Shown here: piece by piece, positions 18,288 through 25,959 of the stretch
Position numbering within the stretch: position 1 is the stretch's first letter
Layout of the letters: each line of letters begins with the position of its first letter
Assembly (NCBI GenBank): GCA_001801085.1
Contig: MGWR01000048.1
Location: 1-44,622 of the forward strand
Source of the DNA: Gallionellales bacterium GWA2_60_142
GTDB lineage: Bacteria > Pseudomonadota > Gammaproteobacteria > Burkholderiales > Gallionellaceae
Reading direction: 5' to 3'
DNA length: 44,622 bases
Notes under the pieces: model-generated
What the model was told of the DNA's origin: nothing
The model's database searches: none
Seen by the model: only the letters and a program-made list of their open reading frames with translations
Translations under genes and position numbers: made by a program

Positions 18288-18602
18288 CTACCCGGTACTC
18301 CACGCTCGCGGGCGTTTCATGCCCGCGATCTTGCAGGCCTGCTGCACGTAGCCGTAAGGAAACAGCTCGAATATCCTGTTGCGCGATTCGGCGCCCAATC
18401 GTACCGCGAGATGTTTCATCACATGACGCACATCCGGTGCAACCTGGTGCTCGGCGTAATAATCGCGCATGAAACGGATCGCATCCCAATGGTCTTCCGT
18501 GAGCTGGATGTTTTCCTGGCTGGCGAATTCCTGCGCCAGCGCTTCACTCCAGGTGAAGGGATCGATCAGGTATCCCTCGTCGTCTAGGTCCGGCATCTGC
18601 AT
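18288..18602 (-). CDS. DsrC/TusE-like protein lacking the penultimate cysteine
   Basis: The 104-residue product matches the DsrC/TusE family along its length: DEGYLIDPFTWSEALAQEFA, LTEDHWDAIRFMRDYYAEH, and the C-terminal arm LFPYGYVQQACKIAGMKRP. Canonical DsrC has two arm cysteines 11 residues apart, and TusE keeps the penultimate one that carries sulfur. Here Cys90 is kept, but the position 11 residues later is Trp101, and the chain ends RAWSTG. It is therefore unlikely to pass sulfur like TusE. ATG 18602 has AGGGAG five bases upstream; GTG 18608 overlaps the previous stop. It is the last gene of the norSY cluster. Confidence 0.85.
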   Translation of the reverse strand: MQMPDLDDEGYLIDPFTWSEALAQEFASQENIQLTEDHWDAIRFMRDYYAEHQVAPDVRHVMKHLAVRLGAESRNRIFELFPYGYVQQACKIAGMKRPRAWSTG

Positions 18603-18604
18603 AC

Positions 18605-19150
18605 TCACTCCCTTCGTTCACTTGAAAATAAATTCATGGCGGGGCTTACCTCTCCGACTCGGCTGTGAGAGGCAACTGTGCCATGCCAGCCCGGATGATT
18701 GAAATAGGTTTCATAGTCTTTCAGCGCATTCGATATCTTCTCTGCACCATGGTGCATGGAATGCTCGTTACCGGAGGCGGAAATCGCATCCGCACCCGCA
18801 ACGAGATCGGCGAGGACGAAGTGCAGCATGGCATCTGTTTGCTCGTCCAGTCTGCAGTTTTGCGCCATGAATGAAATCTGGTCGTTCACATTTTGCGCGA
18901 GCGCCCGATACTGCCTTGCCGACATCTTGCCGCCTGCCGCCAGCGCATCGCGGATGCGCTCCATGCCCAAGCGCAGATTGGCGTCGGCTTCCCACTTCTT
19001 GCCGTTATTCAACTTGAGATGTTGCGCTTCGGCGGCATGATGGGCGGAGTGATCGTGACCGCTTCCCTGCGCCCATGCTGTGTGCACTCCGGTTCCCAGA
19101 CAACAGGCCAGGATAGTCAATGCCGCTAATGTTCTACTGGTTTTCATCAT
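18605..19150 (-). CDS. His-rich periplasmic protein in the norSY cluster
   Basis: The 181-residue product begins with a signal peptide (about 1-27, ending AWA before QGSG). The mature N-terminus is GHDHSAHHAAEAQH, a possible metal-binding stretch. The rest is mostly helical with a single Cys99 and a second His cluster, HSMHHG, near 130. No haem motif is present. ATG 19150 has AAGGAGATAC directly upstream and overlaps the end of the preceding gene by 17 bases. The context, next to a CuA and haem-copper enzyme and a copper chaperone, suggests metal handling or accessory function. This is inference. Confidence 0.75.
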   Translation of the reverse strand: MMKTSRTLAALTILACCLGTGVHTAWAQGSGHDHSAHHAAEAQHLKLNNGKKWEADANLRLGMERIRDALAAGGKMSARQYRALAQNVNDQISFMAQNCRLDEQTDAMLHFVLADLVAGADAISASGNEHSMHHGAEKISNALKDYETYFNHPGWHGTVASHSRVGEVSPAMNLFSSERRE

Positions 19151-19724
19151 GTATCTCCTTCGATCTGATCGGTGGACAAAAAAAGGCAAGCAGCCAGACC
19201 ACGCTCCCGGCTATCGCCAAAGCAAGCAGCCCGCTTCCCGCGCGCAATTGGTCGTCGGTCAGGTAGGCACTGCAGATTCGAACCGGAGCCTCGACGTACA
19301 GCCAACCGACGACCATCATCATCGGCAGCACATTGCCCAGAAAGAAACCCCGAACGATCAGCCCCGCAGACTGCCAGGACAATTCGAGCGTGGCACCCGC
19401 CATAAGCAGCGTAATGAATTTCAATAATTCCACGGTGCTGTCGCTTAACGCCATATCCAATGCGCGCGGAATCATCCAGAACATCAGCACCAGCGAGGCC
19501 ATCAGCAGGCCGGCGATTCCTGCGTGATTCCACTTTCGCAGCTCCGCTCTTGTCTGCTCCGTAAGTCCTTGCGTCAACAGCCATCCGGCAAGCAGGAGCA
19601 GAGGGAACTGGAGCAGCATATGCAGCGCCATGTCGCCTTCCATCATGCTGCGCACGGCGGGGATTGCCAGAACGAGCAATAGGATCAGGCCGGCGCGAGG
19701 CCCCGCTTTTCTTGTTCCGTTCAA
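19134..19724 (-). CDS. polytopic membrane protein, orf1 of the norSY-senC-orf1 type cluster
   Basis: The 196-residue product is predicted to have six hydrophobic helices, with features such as LLAGWLLTQG, LKFITLLMAGATLELSW and CPPIRSKE at the end. The start is TTG at 19724, overlapping the SCO gene stop (TTGA). No cytochrome or copper motif is obvious apart from a few Met/His residues. Its position after senC matches orf1 of the norSY-senC-orf1 clusters described in ammonia oxidisers. An assembly role is likely, but unproven. Confidence 0.75.
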   Translation of the reverse strand: MNGTRKAGPRAGLILLLVLAIPAVRSMMEGDMALHMLLQFPLLLLAGWLLTQGLTEQTRAELRKWNHAGIAGLLMASLVLMFWMIPRALDMALSDSTVELLKFITLLMAGATLELSWQSAGLIVRGFFLGNVLPMMMVVGWLYVEAPVRICSAYLTDDQLRAGSGLLALAIAGSVVWLLAFFCPPIRSKEIHDENQ

Positions 19725-20332
19725 TTTGATCCCGTCAATTCGTCCAGCAAGCTATCGCTCGAATCGAAGTCCGTCACTCGCACCAGCTTTCCCGATGGCG
19801 CGACCCATATCAGCGCGGCATTGTGCTGGAAGCCGCCCATTCGATCGGGGATGACGGTGACGCCGAAAGTTCGCAGCAAGGCGTCGAGTTCGCGAGCATC
19901 GCCGACGGTCGCAAAGGTCCACACATCGGGCATGGCCTGCATGTGTCCGGCGTATTGCTGCAACACCGCAGGATTGTCGTGCGCCGGATCGAAGCTCACC
20001 GACAGCAGGTGAACGCGGCTCTGCAAGCCGCGCTCGACAATGCGTTGCTGCAGTTGCTGAAATTCCGAGCCCAGCGCACGGCAAAGCGATTGGCAGTTCG
20101 TGTAGATAAAATCGACGATGAGGAATTTGTTCTCCTCCCGCACCCATGCGCCGAAATGAAACGCCTGACCGGATTGATCGATCAGGCGTATTTCCGGCAC
20201 GGCGGGCTGCTTGCGCGAAATATCGAGGCGGCGCGCCTGCTCGGTGGTGAGCAGCTCGAATCCCCCGGTGATCGCACATGTTGCCCAGATTCCCAGCACA
20301 AGAAAGATCACCGAGGCTGCCGCCGTCCTCAC
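19721..20332 (-). CDS. senC: SCO1/SenC family copper chaperone
   Basis: The 203-residue product has one N-terminal membrane anchor (about 5-25) and a thioredoxin-like domain with the copper site Cys80-x3-Cys84 in DFIYTNCQSLC. The conserved His170 is in GGFQHNAALIW, and SVSFDPAHDN is typical of the family. SCO proteins deliver copper to the CuA centre of oxidase subunit II, which fits the neighbouring norY. The start is taken as GTG 20332, 16 bases after the norS stop, because upstream residues overlap norS and look unrelated. Confidence 0.9.
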   Translation of the reverse strand: MRTAAASVIFLVLGIWATCAITGGFELLTTEQARRLDISRKQPAVPEIRLIDQSGQAFHFGAWVREENKFLIVDFIYTNCQSLCRALGSEFQQLQQRIVERGLQSRVHLLSVSFDPAHDNPAVLQQYAGHMQAMPDVWTFATVGDARELDALLRTFGVTVIPDRMGGFQHNAALIWVAPSGKLVRVTDFDSSDSLLDELTGSN

Positions 20333-20348
20333 TGGATCAGCCTCGCGC

Positions 20349-21785
20349 TCAGGCCTGACGCGCCGGCCTGATGATGCCGCCCATCGCCCTGACGATGATG
20401 GCCATCGCACTGATCACGACGCCCGCCGCAAACAACGAGGCGATTTGGCTATACGCCAGCCATTCAGGCAGATGCACCGCCCAGCGGCGCGGCACGCTGG
20501 CCTGGCCGGACAGCAGGAACATCAGCGCATAGGCGAACGCGCTGATGGCGAAGACCCACAGCATGGACTTCTCCAGACCGCTGAAACCCGCCGCTTTTTC
20601 CTTGTTCGCGATCCAGTTGGTGAAAGCCAGAATCATCGTCACGCAGCCCAGCAGCAGATACAGGTGGAAATGCCCCGGCACCCACAAGGTGTTGTGCATC
20701 ACCTGGTTCACCGCGATGGTGCCGTCGATCACCGCGGGAATGACGCCCGCGCTCCAGCCGAAGATCGACAGCACGAGAAGCGCAGAGGTCAGGTCCCACT
20801 TGATGTTGCTGCGGTAGATCGAACCTAGCGTCGCCGTCAGCGTGAGGGCCAGCACCGGCAGGCTGCTGGTGTAGGAGACGATCTGCCCCATGATGTGCAT
20901 CCACAGCGGCTGCGCGTAGTCCATCAGCAAGTGGTGCGGGTAGACGGTCAGCACCATCAAACAGGTCGCTGACCACGCCCAGACAAACGGCTTGTACACA
21001 TTCCACGGCCGACCGGTGTATTTCGGCAGGATTTCATAGACCGCGATGACCGCCATGTAGATGGTGGAATTGATGAACACGTGACCGAACAGGAAAATCA
21101 GGTTCTTCGCCAGCAGCGGATGAATGGCGATTTCCGGCACATACAGATTGACCAGCATCATCGTCAGGATGACCGCGCCAATCAGGATCGCGATGATGTT
21201 GATGAGGGTGACTACCGTGCTGGCGATCACGGTCGCGGGCGGTGCATCCTGCCCGCTCTTGAGAAAATGCCAGCCCAGCGCTCTGGCGAAGCTGCCATAT
21301 TTCTGGATGATGGCGCGCGCCGATTCCAGATAGAACAGCAACATGCCGACGCCGACCAGCAGCACGCCGCCCATGTAGGCAGCCGCGGCATGCTTGCCCC
21401 ATTGACCCATGCCATTGGCCGGCAGCGGGTAGAGGAAGGTCCAGGCAGCGGCGAACCCGCCCAGGAAGATGCCGCCAAGAACCAGCACGACTCCCGTCAG
21501 AAAGAAGGCCAGGTTGGCCCAGGCGAATCCGGCCCTGAGATTGACGTACTTGCCCAGGAAATGCCACATCACCGCCGACCCGCCCAGCCCCGCGATGGCG
21601 ACCATGCCGATGCCGTGCGCGGTCATCAACTGGTAAAACACGTTCGGCTCGATAGGCAGCATCTGGCCCTGCGTCATGCGCATGACCAGACCGAACACCA
21701 TCATCAGCAGGATCACTACCCCCGAGATCGCCGCGTAAACCTTGACCGCTCCGACAGCCGGCATTTCTTTTTGCATGTTCATCAT
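20349..21785 (-). CDS. norS: haem-copper NO reductase catalytic subunit (sNOR type), NorS
   Basis: The 478-residue product has about 12 membrane helices and the haem-copper ligands: H57 and H374 for low-spin haem, H372 for the active-site haem, and H235, H284, H285 for the metal site (FGHVFINS, VYPHH, VPGHFH). In oxygen-reducing members of the A and B families, a Tyr follows the helix VI His by four residues. Here that position is Asn239. Loss of this Tyr argues for NO rather than O2 reduction. Cluster order norY-norS-senC-orf1 agrees with sNOR. ATG 21785 follows GGAGAAAA. Annotation as a cytochrome c oxidase subunit I would be the common alternative. Confidence 0.82.
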   Translation of the reverse strand: MMNMQKEMPAVGAVKVYAAISGVVILLMMVFGLVMRMTQGQMLPIEPNVFYQLMTAHGIGMVAIAGLGGSAVMWHFLGKYVNLRAGFAWANLAFFLTGVVLVLGGIFLGGFAAAWTFLYPLPANGMGQWGKHAAAAYMGGVLLVGVGMLLFYLESARAIIQKYGSFARALGWHFLKSGQDAPPATVIASTVVTLINIIAILIGAVILTMMLVNLYVPEIAIHPLLAKNLIFLFGHVFINSTIYMAVIAVYEILPKYTGRPWNVYKPFVWAWSATCLMVLTVYPHHLLMDYAQPLWMHIMGQIVSYTSSLPVLALTLTATLGSIYRSNIKWDLTSALLVLSIFGWSAGVIPAVIDGTIAVNQVMHNTLWVPGHFHLYLLLGCVTMILAFTNWIANKEKAAGFSGLEKSMLWVFAISAFAYALMFLLSGQASVPRRWAVHLPEWLAYSQIASLFAAGVVISAMAIIVRAMGGIIRPARQA

Positions 21786-21803
21786 TTTTCTCCGTGCGGA
21801 TAT

Positions 21804-22328
21804 TTATTGGGCGACCACATGCAGCTCGGTCATCATCGAATGGTGCGCGACCCCGCAATATTCCAGGCACAGGATCTTGTAAGTCCCGGGCTGTTCGAAC
21901 GTATGGCGCAACACATTGACCACGCCCGGCATGGCCTGAGTCTGGGTGACGATCTTCATGTCCGTGTCGTAGATGGCGAAGCCGTGGTTCACATCGGCGG
22001 ATGTAACCTGAAATTCGATCGGCTTGCCCACGGGCAACTCGGTTTGCGATATTTCCCAATACCACTGATAGCCCTTGGCCTGAACCTCGACGGCCCCGAG
22101 GTTCGCGATTGCCTGGCGCGCATAGGGCATTTCGGTCAAGGTGTATGCGACGACGGGAATGCACAGCAGGGTCACGCCCCACAGCAAACGTCCCCGCCAG
22201 CGCCCCGTCGCCGCGGCGACGGCCGCGCCATCCCCCTCGCGGCGGCTGTGCCTCACCACATAAAAGAATGCGATCGCCAGCAACGCAATCAACACAATAG
22301 AAACTATCCAGGCAACTTGCTGATACAT
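21804..22328 (-). CDS. norY: CuA-containing subunit II of the sNOR-type complex, NorY
   Basis: The 174-residue product has two membrane helices (about 5-25 and 48-64) and a cupredoxin domain with a complete CuA site: H115 in VNHGFAIYD, then C154, C158, H162 and M165 in CLEYCGVAHHSMM. It also has the aromatic GYQWYWE segment typical of oxidase subunit II. The protein should accept electrons from a periplasmic donor for NorS. It is the first gene of the operon, with GGGGAA before ATG 22328, and norS follows after 18 bases. Confidence 0.85.
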   Translation of the reverse strand: MYQQVAWIVSIVLIALLAIAFFYVVRHSRREGDGAAVAAATGRWRGRLLWGVTLLCIPVVAYTLTEMPYARQAIANLGAVEVQAKGYQWYWEISQTELPVGKPIEFQVTSADVNHGFAIYDTDMKIVTQTQAMPGVVNVLRHTFEQPGTYKILCLEYCGVAHHSMMTELHVVAQ

Positions 22329-22340
22329 GTATTCCCCATT

Positions 22341-22404
22341 AAAAGATTCCGAGCGGCGGAATATATATCAACTCAACGAATGATTCAATGTTTCGGAATC
22401 TTTT
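22341..22404 (-). promoter_or_regulatory. norY promoter bracketed by a 12-bp inverted repeat
   Basis: On the minus strand TTGAAT (22383-22388) and TATATT (22360-22365) are 17 bases apart. AAAAGATTCCGA at 22341-22352 and its exact complement TCGGAATCTTTT at 22393-22404 enclose the promoter, with arm centres 52 bases apart. A further inverted pair, ATTCCG and CGGAAT, occurs at 22346-22362. These are candidate operator half-sites for the adjacent regulator. Confidence 0.6.
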
Positions 22405-22437
22405 ATTCAGAGGGCGTGGTTTATAGAAGCGCGGGCT

Positions 22438-22443
22438 TATAAT
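22438..22443 (+). promoter_or_regulatory. -10 element of the nsrR promoter
   Basis: A perfect TATAAT lies 27 bases before the regulator ATG. No good -35 is seen at the usual distance. It diverges from the norY promoter within the same 142-base gap. Confidence 0.5.
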
Positions 22444-22470
22444 GCTTGCCAATTATTTGGAGTTGAACGC

Positions 22471-22869
22471 ATGCAACTTACCGTCTCATCCGATATCGCC
22501 TTGCGTACGCTGATCTATCTGGGCCAGAGGGATGCGCCCGTCACCATCTCGGAGGTAGCCGAGGAATGCGGCATCTCCAAGAGCTCCTTGATGAAAGTGG
22601 TCATGACGCTGGTCGGCGCAAATCTGGTTTTGAGCGAACGCGGAAGAAACGGCGGAATCTGCCTGGCTCAGGACGCCAGGGATATTTCCATCGGCTCTGT
22701 AATCCGCTTAATGGAAAACAGCCTGGCATTGGTGGAATGCATGAAAGACACCCCCTCAGGCTGCCCCCTATTACCCAGCTGTCGGCTGAAGCCCATCCTC
22801 AATTCCGCTCAAGAAGCGTTCTTTTCCACGCTGGATAATCATTCCTTGGCCGACCTGCTGAAAAAATAA
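22471..22869 (+). CDS. nsrR: Rrf2 family regulator, NsrR type
   Basis: The 132-residue product has an N-terminal winged helix with TISEVAEECGISKSSLMKVV and the LSERGRNGGICLA wing typical of Rrf2 regulators. A three-Cys iron-sulfur site follows: C90, C98, C104 in ECMKDTPSGCPLLPSC. NsrR senses nitric oxide through its cluster and represses NO-response genes. The first Cys spacing (x7) is longer than in well-studied NsrR and IscR proteins, so assignment rests partly on its divergent position beside the NO reductase genes. ATG 22471 is preceded by TTGGAG. Confidence 0.85.
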   Translation: MQLTVSSDIALRTLIYLGQRDAPVTISEVAEECGISKSSLMKVVMTLVGANLVLSERGRNGGICLAQDARDISIGSVIRLMENSLALVECMKDTPSGCPLLPSCRLKPILNSAQEAFFSTLDNHSLADLLKK

Positions 22870-23005
22870 TGTTGCGCGGCGCGACTTCGAAATCCGCACT
22901 TGCCGCTCTATCGAAAATCGCTCAGTTATTTCCTGAACTCCATGCCGGTAGCCGCCGTATTTTGCAGCGCGACCAAGTCGATTGGCCATGCACACAAACT
23001 GCAGA

Positions 23006-23893
23006 CTACAACCACGCCGCCCCGCGCACGCCGCTCGAATCGCCAAACCGGTGCTGCACCAGCCTCGTATCCACCCGATCCGAAAACACCCACTGCCCCC
23101 ACAGCGTAGGCACGTTCCTATACAGCCGTTCGATGTTGGACATGCCGCCGCCCAGCACGATGACGTCGGGGTCGAGAATGTTGACGACATGCGCGAGCGA
23201 ACGAGCGAGGCGGTGTTCGTAAGCCTGCAGGCTGCGCTCGCAGGCGGCGTCGCCCTGCTCCGAGCGCTTCACGATCTCTTCGGCCCTCAACGAAACCCCA
23301 GTCTCAAGCTCATGCAACTTCGCCATGCCCGGCCCGGAGAGGAAGGTCTCGATGCAGCCTCGCACGCCGCAGTAGCAGGCTGGGCCGGGGAGTTCGTGCG
23401 GCTGCGGCCAGGGCAGCGGGTTGTGGCCCCATTCGCCAGCGATGCCGTTGGGGCCGGTGAGGATGTGGCCGTTGACGACGATACCCGCGCCGACGCCGGT
23501 GCCGAGGATGACGCCGAACACGACTTCGGCTCCTGCCGCCGCGCCGTCGGTCGCTTCGGACAGCGCGAAGCAGTTGGCGTCGTTGGCTATCTTTACCTTG
23601 CGTTGCAGCAGGGCTTCGAGGTCTTGCAGAAGGGGCTGGCCGTTGAGCGCCACGGAGTTGGAATTCTTCAGGCGGCCGGTCGCGCGGGAGAGCGCGCCGG
23701 GTGTGCCGATGCCGAGCGAACCGCGCTGGCCGAGTTCCGCTTCGGCGTCGCGCACCAGCTGGACAATAGTTTGCAGCGTCTCGTAATAATCGCCCTGCGG
23801 CGTGGGCGTGCGGCGGCGCAGCAATTCGCGGCCAGCATCGTCGAGCGCGACGATCTCTATCTTGGTGCCGCCGAGATCTATGCCCAATCTCAT
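23006..23893 (-). CDS. ROK family sugar kinase (fructokinase/GlcNAc kinase-like)
   Basis: The 295-residue product starts MRLGIDLGGTKIEIVALD with the phosphate-1 loop. It then shows NDANCFALSEA, GVILGTGVGAGIVVNG, the ExGH-type EWGHNPL, and the zinc site CYCGVRGCIETFLSGPG. These are ROK kinase hallmarks. It should phosphorylate a hexose such as fructose, glucose or N-acetylglucosamine; which one is not clear. ATG 23893 is the conserved start, although the frame extends to 23956. It is convergent with nsrR and separated from it by 136 bases. Confidence 0.9.
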   Translation of the reverse strand: MRLGIDLGGTKIEIVALDDAGRELLRRRTPTPQGDYYETLQTIVQLVRDAEAELGQRGSLGIGTPGALSRATGRLKNSNSVALNGQPLLQDLEALLQRKVKIANDANCFALSEATDGAAAGAEVVFGVILGTGVGAGIVVNGHILTGPNGIAGEWGHNPLPWPQPHELPGPACYCGVRGCIETFLSGPGMAKLHELETGVSLRAEEIVKRSEQGDAACERSLQAYEHRLARSLAHVVNILDPDVIVLGGGMSNIERLYRNVPTLWGQWVFSDRVDTRLVQHRFGDSSGVRGAAWL

Positions 23894-24065
23894 TGTTTGC
23901 CCAGTTTCATTGTTTATCCTGCCCCATTGATTTGCCCGCCTGCAGCCGGAATTCATCCTTGCGCAACTCTAGCAGAAGGCCACCCCGTGCGGGTTTGCCC
24001 CTGCCCGGCCCGCGCGGCGTATAATCCACCAACCCCATGATAAATATCCGATAAGAGAACATACC

Positions 24066-25409
24066 TTGAGCACCGTCAGTTTTGCCGATCTGAAACTCGC
24101 GCCCGAAATTCTCAGGGCGCTCACCGAGTCCGGTTACACCACGCCCACACCGATTCAGGAACAGGCCATTCCGCTGGTGCTGGAAGGCCACGACCTGATG
24201 GCCGGCGCGCAGACGGGCACTGGCAAGACTGCGGCGTTCGCGCTGCCGATGTTGCAGAAGCTGCTGCCGCAAGCCAGCTCCAGCACCTCGCCGGCACGCC
24301 ATCCGGTGCGCGCGCTGATTCTGGTGCCGACGCGCGAACTGGCGATCCAGGTCGAGGAAAGCATCAAGGCCTACGCGAAGCACACCAAGCTGCGCTCGCT
24401 GGTGGTGTTCGGCGGCGTGGACATCAAGACGCAGAAGCCTCACCTGAAGAACGGCGTGGAGATCCTGGTGGCGACACCGGGACGATTGCTGGACCACATC
24501 GAGCAGAAGACCGTGCTGTTGAACACCGTGCAGATGCTGGTGCTGGACGAGGCCGACCGCATGCTGGACATGGGCTTCATGCCCGACCTGAAGCGCATCC
24601 TCGCGCTGCTGCCGCGACAACGGCAGAGCCTGATGTTCTCCGCGACGTTCTCGAATGAGATCAAGAAGCTGTCGGAAGATTTCATGAATTACCCGACGCT
24701 GATCGAAGTGGCGCGCAGCAACGCCTCCGCCGAGAACATCGCGCAGAAGGTCTACATGGTCGAGCACGACGACAAGCACGCGCTGCTGACGCAATTGTTG
24801 CGCGGCGACGATGCGAAGCAGGTAATCGTGTTCACCAAAACCAAGCTCACTGCCAGCCGTCTGGCCAAGCAGTTGCAGCGCGAAGGCGTGGCCGCCGACG
24901 CGATCCACGGCGACAAGACCCAACTCGAACGCATGCAGGCGCTGAATGCCTTCAAGCAAGGCAGCGTGACCGTGCTGATCGCCACCGACGTCGCCGCGCG
25001 CGGGCTGGACATCGACAGCCTGCCGATGGTGATCAACTACGAAATCCCGCATGCCGCCGAAGACTACGTCCACCGCATCGGTCGCACCGGTCGCGCGGGC
25101 GCATCCGGCACCGCGATCTCGCTGGTGTCGCCGGACGAGGAAAGATATTTGCAGGACATCGAGAAACTGATCAACAAACCGATCAAGCGCGAGGTTCTGC
25201 CTGCGCTGGCGAAACCTCAGCGCGCGCCGCGCGCCGAACCACACCACCGCGAATTCCACAAGCCCAAGCCGCAGAAACCCAGCCACGACGCGTGGTTCGA
25301 CAAACCTTACGTGCCGAACATCGCTCACGCCATTCCGGCAAGCGAACCGGAAAAAACGGAAAGCAAACCGAAAGCGCAAATACCGGCGCTGTTCCGCCGG
25401 CCGGGGTGA
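24066..25409 (+). CDS. rhlE: DEAD-box RNA helicase, RhlE type
   Basis: The 447-residue product has the Q motif region TPTPIQEQAIP, Walker A AQTGTGKT, PTRELA, the DEAD box in VLDEADRMLDMGF, SAT, TDVAARGLDID and HRIGRTGRAG. A basic, Pro/Lys-rich tail of about 70 residues follows. RhlE-type helicases act in ribosome assembly and RNA turnover. The start is TTG at 24066, which gives the usual short N-terminus (STVSFADLKL). AAGAGA lies about 10 bases upstream, and no ATG is available. Confidence 0.95.
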   Translation: MSTVSFADLKLAPEILRALTESGYTTPTPIQEQAIPLVLEGHDLMAGAQTGTGKTAAFALPMLQKLLPQASSSTSPARHPVRALILVPTRELAIQVEESIKAYAKHTKLRSLVVFGGVDIKTQKPHLKNGVEILVATPGRLLDHIEQKTVLLNTVQMLVLDEADRMLDMGFMPDLKRILALLPRQRQSLMFSATFSNEIKKLSEDFMNYPTLIEVARSNASAENIAQKVYMVEHDDKHALLTQLLRGDDAKQVIVFTKTKLTASRLAKQLQREGVAADAIHGDKTQLERMQALNAFKQGSVTVLIATDVAARGLDIDSLPMVINYEIPHAAEDYVHRIGRTGRAGASGTAISLVSPDEERYLQDIEKLINKPIKREVLPALAKPQRAPRAEPHHREFHKPKPQKPSHDAWFDKPYVPNIAHAIPASEPEKTESKPKAQIPALFRRPG

Positions 25410-25438
25410 ACCTGCCGGTCGGTGTTGATTGAGCGCTC

Positions 25439-25837
25439 ATGAACCTGTTTCTGGCCGACCTGATCCTCGTCACCCATGCATTATTCGTGGCGTTTGTGAT
25501 TCTCGGGCTGGTCGTCGTCCTGCTCGAACGGCAACTGCGGTGGGGCTGGCTCAGGAATCGGTGGTTCAGGTTGGGCCACCTGCTGGCGATAGCCATCGTA
25601 ATCGCGGAGGCATGGTTCGGCCAGGTCTGCCCGCTCACCGAATGGGAAAGCCGTGCAAGAGTGGCGGCGGGAGAAAGCGGCTATGCGACCTCCTTTATCC
25701 AGCACTGGCTGCATGAGCTGCTGTTCTACGATTTCGAGCCATGGGTGTTTACGGTCGCCTACACGGCATTCGGAATCCTGGTGCTGATCGCGTGGCTGCT
25801 CGTGCCGCCCGAACCCAGGCAAACACGGAAGGACTGA
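25439..25837 (+). CDS. DUF2784 family membrane protein
   Basis: The 132-residue product starts MNLFLADLILVTHALFVAFV and has four hydrophobic segments. Conserved-looking parts are RHGHLL-like RLGHLLAIAIVIAEAWFGQVCPLTEWE and the HWLHELLFYDFEPWVF stretch, which matches DUF2784 as I know it. The function is unknown. It begins 29 bases after the helicase stop and could be co-transcribed with it. Confidence 0.85.
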   Translation: MNLFLADLILVTHALFVAFVILGLVVVLLERQLRWGWLRNRWFRLGHLLAIAIVIAEAWFGQVCPLTEWESRARVAAGESGYATSFIQHWLHELLFYDFEPWVFTVAYTAFGILVLIAWLLVPPEPRQTRKD

Positions 25838-25920
25838 GCGAACATGGTCGATGCGATGCAGCCCCAATCTGCGCACAAAATTCCCCGCTGTTCCCCGATT
25901 CAATCTTTCCGCGCCACGGG

Positions 25921-25926
25921 TATAAT
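25921..25926 (+). promoter_or_regulatory. -10 element upstream of the aminotransferase gene
   Basis: TATAAT lies 33 bases before the GTG start. The -35 region (about 25898-25903, ATTCAA) is weak. Confidence 0.45.
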
Positions 25927-25959
25927 TCGCGCCAACGTCCAACCCAATCAGGAAAAATC

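Noticed and set aside
20349-21785. Calling norS an ordinary cytochrome c oxidase subunit I
   Set aside because: The Tyr expected four residues after the helix VI His is Asn, and the gene order and NsrR neighbour match the NO reductase type. It remains an alternative until tested.
23907-25379. 490-codon open frame on the minus strand
   Set aside because: Antisense to the RhlE-type helicase, whose motifs are all present on the plus strand.
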